The notes beneath the pieces are model-generated. The model saw only the letters and a list, made by a program, of their open reading frames with translations. It was not told the DNA's origin and did no database searches. DNA of 64,000 bases from Macrobrachium rosenbergii. Its lineage: Eukaryota; Arthropoda; Malacostraca; Decapoda; Palaemonidae. The stretch spans positions 2,727,998-2,791,997 of the forward strand of contig NC_089756.1 in the NCBI RefSeq assembly GCF_040412425.1, written 5' to 3'. Both the position numbers and the translations under genes were made by a program. Position 1 is the first letter of the stretch. Each line of letters starts with the position of its first letter. Positions 58,430-64,000 of this stretch are shown piece after piece.

Positions 58430-59050
58430 TGTTCTCAGATGCACAGACTTGGGAATAGGCTCACACCTGCAGGACTGTTGTCTTCGAGGTGTGCAACCGA
58501 GATCCTAATTACCTTCTCATCAACATCCTCAAACTCAAGGCAATTTCCTGGCCCTCTGAGAGTTTCAGGATCATTTTTTGAGATACTCTGTGATGTTGTT
58601 GGGCAACAACTAATGTTTACATATGTCAACAAACAACATACAGGCATTCTGCGGTTATCGGTGGGCTCGGTTTGTCTAGCGATGAAAATCAGCAATTTTC
58701 GGCACCGAAAATCGCCAATTTCCGCTTATCGGCACCGATAATTGGGTATTGGCGCTGATACCTAACTAACAGGTGCCGATAAGTGTCAAAAATCGCCAAT
58801 TTTTGGTTATCATCACACCTTCAGAATGGAACCCCCGCCGATAACCAGGGGCTGCCTATAGTATCGTTTCCCTCCTGTTGCTTCGGTTGACTTTGCAGGT
58901 ACTCAAGTGAACTGTAGTGCACTCTGTAGAGCCATCAGCCAGATACATTCCAGGCAAGCTCAGCCTCTGGCATCCAGTTACAGGAACAGACTCCCTTCAT
59001 GCAGTTCTTCACAGAGAGGTTGCTCAACTTGAGGGCTCCCTATCATCTTT
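58430..59050 (+). pseudogene. DIRS copy 2 RNase H-like region, split by MITE 2
   Basis: LFSDAQTWE (first acid motif, about 58430), HTCRTVVFEVC and a YVNKQH segment (about 58620) correspond to the same positions in copy 1. The MITE at 58641..58858 is inserted directly after this. The continuation (HSFQASSAS-like frames, 58900..59050) is degraded. Confidence 0.45.
58641..58858. mobile_element. MITE 2 (TA target, same family as MITE 1)
   Basis: A diverged 218 bp relative of MITE 1 with CAGGCATTCTGCGGTTATCG at one end and CCGATAACCAGGGGCTGCCT at the other. It is flanked by TA (58639..58640 and 58859..58860). The uninterrupted sequence of DIRS copy 1 near 52525 shows the pre-insertion state. Confidence 0.78.
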
Positions 59051-59449
59051 CTGTTCGCTGCCCAGCACAACAGAAGTCTGCAGGTCTTCTACTTCATTGT
59101 ACCAGACCCACAGGCCACTACATTGATGCGTGCTGACACGGTGGGACTACCTCAACATCTTCATCTTCCCTTCGTATTTCTCCAATTTGCAAGGTGTTCA
59201 GTAAAGTGTCGTTCACCCCAAATTTAGATGAATGCTGGAAGACTTTGCCTTTTGCCCGACCTGCTAGCTCTGCTTCCGAGGCACTGAGAAGAGTTCCTCC
59301 CTGACTTGACCTTCTGTGTTAGCAACACATGAAGCAGTTCCTCAGGCAGTACAATCCCTGTGCCCTCACAGTTAGAGATTATCCGGCTTCCCTTGCAACC
59401 ATAGGCTTCTCGCCGAGCAGCAACAGAGATAGCTGAATATCTCTATTAA

Positions 59450-61003
59450 GGGGGTTTTCCGGCTGGGTAGGGGGTGAAACTCTGCCAAAATCACTTTTTT
59501 CCATTATTGACACCAAGGCACTGTATGATGACTCCTCTGTCAGAGTACAAAGTTTTATAACGATATCTATCATAGTTTTATAGCTACAGAGCTCTTTTCA
59601 TTCATCAAGTAATCATTAGTTTTGCTTAGGTATTTATATTATCAGTGATGCATATGTATGATATGTTTTCCCGGCACTGTTTAGGAGGGGAAGCAGCAGC
59701 AGAGTACCAGAAACTACTGAGTGGCTTATGTAAATAAAGGGGTGATTACGTGACATATATCTCGTGACTTCTTCTCCCTCCTTGTGTAAAGTGTGTTTAT
59801 TCTTGGTTTAGTGGGTATAATCATTTTGTTTATAAGGTTTTCTATCTAATGATAACATAAATACATATAAAAGTGACTAGAAATGATTATGAAATGCGGA
59901 TTTCTTCACGTTTTTAGTAGTGAGGTCATAGAAAATGAGCCTTGCCATATCAGCTGACTGCAATCACCTGTCTTTTGCTCATGTTCTGTTGTTATTGTTT
60001 TTCTTCGTGTTTCAGTGGATATAATCGTTTGTTCATAAGGTTTTCTATCTAATGATAACATAAATACATATAAAAGTGACTAGAAATTAAAATACTACAT
60101 ATGAAGTGTGGATTTCCTCTCGTATATAGTAGTGACGTCATAGGGAACTGTGTTGACAACCAAATCAACTGACTGTCATGATTCAGCTCTTTTGCTCACT
60201 TTCTGTTGTTGTTGTTGTTTTCCATTTATATTTATTGTTATTGGGAACTTGTTTATATATTTACACATAATATACATATGCACACACACTTTTCTTGGAA
60301 GTTAATTATATATATGTAAACAAAGAGCAGTCTGGGCAGCTGTGACACCCCCATGTAAAATGGGTAATTCCCAGCCTGGGTGGGTTGGGGGGACCAGGAG
60401 CCTATCTAAGAATTAATCTACTTTTCAAATTGAATGTCAATAAAGGTATGTAACATAAAGAATTCAAAATAACTTTTAATTATAGTTGTAAATGCATTTC
60501 TAATTTTCAAATGTGATTTACTCAAAACTTAAGTTTTTTTGTATTTGGATAATCCCATCTCCATTACTTATTGATCAGTTTGAATGAAATTTGCAATGCC
60601 AACTGGGGAAATGTCTCTCAAAATTGATAAAGCTGATTTTTTTATGTCAGTGTTCGTTTTTTGTTTTTTGCCTGAAAATTTGCCATTTTTCGAAAAAGCA
60701 TAATTTGCATATAAATGATAAAAAAACTAAATTAATAATAAAAAATATCTCACTCTGGAGTTGTAGAACTACCTTTTAATTTTGCTCATAAGAACTTTCA
60801 GAGTTCTACCTTGACTAATAAAGGAGGTGGAATCAACAGAAAAAACTTTTTCGGGTATTTTTTTCAGGGTGTGGGGGATGGGGCGCGGGGGTAGGGGCTG
60901 AAACACTTGGACATAACTTCTCTGATATAACACTTTCATCAGTAAAAAATGAAGGAGATCCATCCAGAAATAAAAAAAAAGGTCTCCCAGCCGGAACCTC
61001 CCC
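59450..61003. mobile_element. Non-autonomous TTAA-flanked element (Kolobok-like ends)
   Basis: The inverted ends GGGGGTTTTCCGGCTGGG and GGGGAGGTTCCGGCTGGG (right end reversed) are flanked by TTAA at 59446..59449 and 61004..61007. The GGG start after TTAA suits Kolobok better than piggyBac, which starts CCY. The 1,554 bp interior has no transposase and carries a ~135 bp direct repeat (59804..59944 and 60009..60142). DIRS copy 1 reads straight across the site near 53130. Confidence 0.78.
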
Positions 61004-61049
61004 TTAATCCTCTGTAGCAGTACCCAGGGATTGGAGCCATCTTCGCTGG

Positions 61050-61880
61050 TTGGTGTTGTTGATGGGACTTTTTCTCTGGTCAGATCTGCTCTTCAGCTGG
61101 TCGCAGACTTCCTCGTCTTCTTCGCCGAGAGCTGCTTCTCTCCGGTTCACTTGTGAAGGCTTAGGTCCACATACAGCCTAGTCTTTCATGTGAAAATCGC
61201 CCTTTTCTCCTCAGTCAAGATTTAGCTAACGATGAGAAGCTTTGATCGGTCATGCTCTCCCAGGGACCTCAGGCCCATGGGCGGCAAGTGACTACCTTTT
61301 AGGGTTCGTGTCTTGTGCTCCGCACACACCCTTGCGAGAGTCGCCAGACAGAGATCCGACTTTCAACACCATCTCTTGTCTCACTCTGGCATTGGAGAAG
61401 ATGATAGATGATCTTCATAGACCTTCTTTGCTGTGCACATTCAAGGGATGGGGATCAGTAGCCAACTCAGAACCCATCGGCACCTGTTGCCAGGTTCGGG
61501 TTCTTCATGATCCCCTTCCCCATGTACTTTGTAGTCAGTGATTCAGATCAGTTGCTGCTTTGTCCTGTTAGGGTGCTGCTGTACTTTTCGAAGAAGACTT
61601 GACATCCGTAATGGATGTCGATGACTTTGTGCTGGTGCTAATTTGCCCAAGAAAGAAGTGTCCAAGGACACGTCTTCCTTTCTGGCCTTGTGAGATGATT
61701 GGAAGGACGTACTCTGCAGTTGATGTTAACGACACCTGTACACTCCTCCCAAGAGCTCATGAAGTCAATGGCTTGGTCCATCCCTTGCATTCCGGAAGTT
61801 TCTGTCGGTCTGAAAGCAGAGATGTGGTCTCATCAGACCACATTTATGCCTTTCTATCTTGGGTTTTTTGCCTCTGAGTC
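61050..61880 (+). pseudogene. DIRS copy 2 tyrosine recombinase remnant
   Basis: Frames with LARVVRQ-like and PSLVSLWHW words lead to RYFSKKT-like sequence and KKCPRTRLPFWPCEMIGRTYSA. The RAHEV box (61752..61766) follows, and in the next frame SMAWSIPCIPEVSVGLKAEMW and HQTTFMPFYL. The His box, the Trp and the terminal Tyr context fit a DIRS tyrosine recombinase with a one-base shift inside box II. Such enzymes integrate circular cDNA without a DDE integrase. Confidence 0.55.
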
Positions 61881-62439
61881 CTTGGAACCCCCTTCCTTGG
61901 ACCTGTGGTGGCTGCTCAACAAGTGTTTTCTTACCCGGCTCCTAGAAGAGGACGAGTAGCATTTGGCCTAAAGTGTACAGTTCTGGATGTGAGAGAGGGA
62001 TTTGAGAGTGACTGGCCTCTCTCCCTCCTCCTTCCTTGTCCCCCTGCTTCTCTTCCTTCGGGCAGAGAATGGGACGCGAACTGACACTTGCTGGAACTGG
62101 CATCTATTTTTCTTTCCTAGAATCATAGAAGTAATCTGACTCCTTCCTCTAGCAAGGGGAGGAAGGAGACCCTGGCAATAAGACAAACCCTTTTCTGGTT
62201 TTTCCCTTACTCCTCCGACTCCTAAGATTCTTCCTGGCCTATAATTGTATGAGTTACGATTCCTCAACTGATTCGAAAAGGTCCAGAAGTCTGAATATTG
62301 ATCTTGCTGTTCCTACACTCCAATCAATATGACAGAGGCACAGTACTCCTCCTCGCTCTTTTGACCAGGAGGAGTAGCCCAGGTGTGGTGAACTCCAGTC
62401 AGTTCAGAGACTCACTTAGATTCCTCCCTCCAATAAGTG

Positions 62440-62880
62440 AGTCTTCCTAATGTAAAGGACCGATAGTTTGTATATCATGTAGGAACAAATCACAATTCTT
62501 TAAAGTAAATTGTATTTTTCCTAACACAAACTTGAGGTCCTTTACATTACATTTATGCCCATCTCATGCCACCTCTCAATCTAAACCTGGGCAGAAAGGC
62601 AATTAGGAAAGTTTACCACTGGGCAGGCGGGACTCCTGCCTAACATATGGTAGTTACTGCCTAACCACCTTGTTCAAGAGTTTTAATGGCCATTTCCAAC
62701 TTCACTGTAAGTAATTCCTAATGTAAAGGACCTCAGGTTTGTATAGTTAGGAAAAATACAATTTACTTTAAAAAATTGATGTTTGAAAGTTTAGCAGCCA
62801 TTTCCAGCTTTGCTGAAAGTAATTCCTAATGTAAAGGACCTCAGGTTTGTATAGTTAGGGAAAATACAAATTACTCTAAA
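62440..62880. repeat. DIRS terminal repeat cluster 2
   Basis: The same arrangement as 54574..54905, with the GTAAAGGACCTCAGGTTTG block present twice (about 62717 and 62838). It joins copy 2 to the minus-strand copy 3. Confidence 0.7.
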
Positions 62881-63437
62881 AATTTTTGATTTATTATCAA
62901 AATAGGTTTCCTCCTTGAAGGATTCTCATTCTTTGCCAAGAGTGATGGGCCAGGGGACAATAGTAATTGATGGTCAGCTGCTTGCTTGATGTATCGTCCC
63001 CATCTAAGAGAGCCCAGTTCACTAATGCGAGCTCCTGATGCTAGAGCAATCAAGAAGATTGCCTTTTGCAGTGTGTGAGTTGTGGTTGTATGGGGTCCAT
63101 TGAATTCAGGGTTAACAGAAGTCTAAGCACCTTATTCAAGGACCAAGTAATTGGAAGCCTTTCGGGAGCAGGTCCTTGCAGTTCTAAAGACCAGAGAAGG
63201 ACTGACAATTTCTATACTAGAGCCAGTACCAAATCCATAAAGCAATAGTTCCGTTAATGCTGCCTTGTATGTCATGATTGTTGTAACAGCAAGGTGTTTG
63301 TCTTCAAAAAGGTATATGAGAAAATTTGAAAATGTTTCCATGGAGATCTCAGCTGGGCTCTCAGCATAGAGATAATCTAACCATATCTTCCATATGGACT
63401 GGTATTGTCGGATAGATGATGTCGATAGTTTTTGCAC
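62871..63437 (-). pseudogene. DIRS copy 3 tyrosine recombinase, C-terminally truncated
   Basis: The N-terminal helical core-binding domain reads SIRQYQSIWKIWLDYL and TTIMTYKAALTELLLYG. After a stop near 63130 and a short gap comes box I with the first catalytic Arg in IALASGARISELGSLRWGR (about 63000..63050). The frame stops at 62871, and no HxxR box or nucleophilic Tyr follows because the terminal repeats start there. The enzyme would be inactive. Confidence 0.75.
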
Positions 63438-63566
63438 CAGGTACCTAGCAATGCTGGGTGATTAGTTTTTATGGTAGACAGTATTTAAAAACCCACACAT
63501 GAAGGTCTTGGCTCAGAAAAGAGGATGCGTAGATGACTTTCCCTCCTACTGTCTGGGATAGACAGC

Positions 63567-64000
63567 TTACGGTAGTGGATTTGATCTCTTTGCCCATTTT
63601 GGAGTGTAATAGGAACCAGTGCCTGTTTGGCCAATTTGGGCTATTAAGTAAGCTGTTCCTTTAAAGGATAGAAGCTTTCTCAAAACCTTCAAAATCTGGG
63701 ACAGTGGAGGAAAAAGGTATATTGTCTTCCATTTGTTCCAGTCTTGTAGGAGTGCATCTCTTGCTGTTGCTTGACTGTTCAAGTTTAGAGACGCATACTG
63801 TACATTGGAAGTTTGTGATTCTCGTATTTGGCAAACAGGTCCACTTCCGGTTGTGAAAGTGTGTTAGCTGTTGTTTGAAAAGAGTGGTTGTCCAACATCC
63901 ACTCTGTTGAGGCTGTCGTTTTCCTTGATAGAGAGTCTGCTATTACATTGAGAGACCCTGTCTGGTGAATTGCAGACAAGTGCCACTTCCTTGCTTTTAC
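63567..64000 (-). pseudogene. DIRS copy 3 RNase H C-terminus (partial)
   Basis: The frame at 63785..63979 has HQTGSLNVIADSLSR, the conserved end of DIRS RNase H, then STEWMLDN and SQPEVDLFA. The next frame (63567..63782) has DWNKWKTIYLFPP and FKGTAYLIA, the conserved tail of DIRS pol proteins. A frame change separates them near 63783. The N-terminal part lies beyond the window. Confidence 0.75.

Larger units (their letters stand above)
54906..62439 (+). mobile_element. DIRS-like retrotransposon copy 2, with three later insertions
   Basis: It has the same block order as copy 1: a gag-like region 55030..56430, a minisatellite 56440..56670, RNase H-like 58430..59050, and a recombinase remnant 61050..61880. 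It is interrupted by two MITEs (55923..56195, 58641..58858) and a TTAA-flanked element (59450..61003), none of which are in copy 1. All frames are broken. Confidence 0.65.
62871..64000 (-). mobile_element. DIRS-like retrotransposon copy 3, minus strand, runs off the window
   Basis: Minus-strand reading gives the end of the RT/RNase H protein at 63785..63979 (SLNVIADSLSR, STEWML, QPEVDLFA). The DALLQDWNKWKTIYLFPP segment follows (63567..63782). A tyrosine recombinase N-terminal domain (63132..63437) and box I (62871..63053) come next, after which terminal repeats begin. This is the clearest evidence that the whole cluster is DIRS-like. Confidence 0.8.

Overview
This window is eukaryotic, repeat-dominated DNA. 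It most likely comes from an arthropod, probably a decapod crustacean. The evidence is very long (AT)n, (GA)n and (ATT)n microsatellites, several Ty3/Gypsy families, an I-like LINE with RNase H, DIRS-like tyrosine-recombinase elements, a FLYWCH/MULE transposon, and a tRNA-derived SINE whose body resembles one common in decapods (recalled, not searched). I see no operons, rRNA, tRNA genes or CRISPR. The only host gene I recognise is the first coding exon of an EDEM1-like ER mannosidase-family gene (42901..43166, +). It has a TATA box and a possible unfolded-protein-response element upstream, and everything to its right (more than 20 kb) is apparently intron filled with repeats.

Layout. 1..11.1 kb: a minus-strand Ty3/Gypsy element (family A), split by a ~756 bp insert (C) that is itself split by a complete plus-strand Gypsy element (family B). 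11.4..13.0 kb: a solo B LTR, then an older inverted D-type LTR with a younger D solo LTR inside it. 14.96..19.66 kb: a second family A copy (+), split by another D solo LTR. 19.7..22.7 kb: microsatellites and a ~700 bp repeated unit with a conserved hairpin. 22.7..27.65 kb: a Gypsy element of family E (+), related to B, with a truncated 3' LTR joined directly to an I-like LINE (27.65..33.1 kb, +). The LINE's hairpin-bearing 3' end is joined directly to a scrap of B LTR.

33.89..40.82 kb is the most unusual part. It is a ~6.9 kb unit bounded by ~260 bp imperfect terminal inverted repeats, called T here. T encloses one large, heavily broken minus-strand gene of an uncharacterised invertebrate protein family with Cys-rich ends and a PIN/XPG-like acidic nuclease core. 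No known transposase is visible inside it. A D solo LTR with perfect target duplications sits near its right end.

44.0..64.0 kb: a cluster of DIRS-like copies (two 5' fragments, two long plus-strand copies, one minus-strand copy running off the window). It is punctuated by a MULE with a FLYWCH finger, a SINE, two TA-flanked MITEs and a 1.55 kb TTAA-flanked element. For three of these insertions the sister DIRS copy supplies the matching unoccupied or uninterrupted sequence.

Nearly every element gene here is interrupted by stops or frameshifts, so the window reads as a layered record of insertions beside one host promoter. Family names come from recognised motifs, not database searches.
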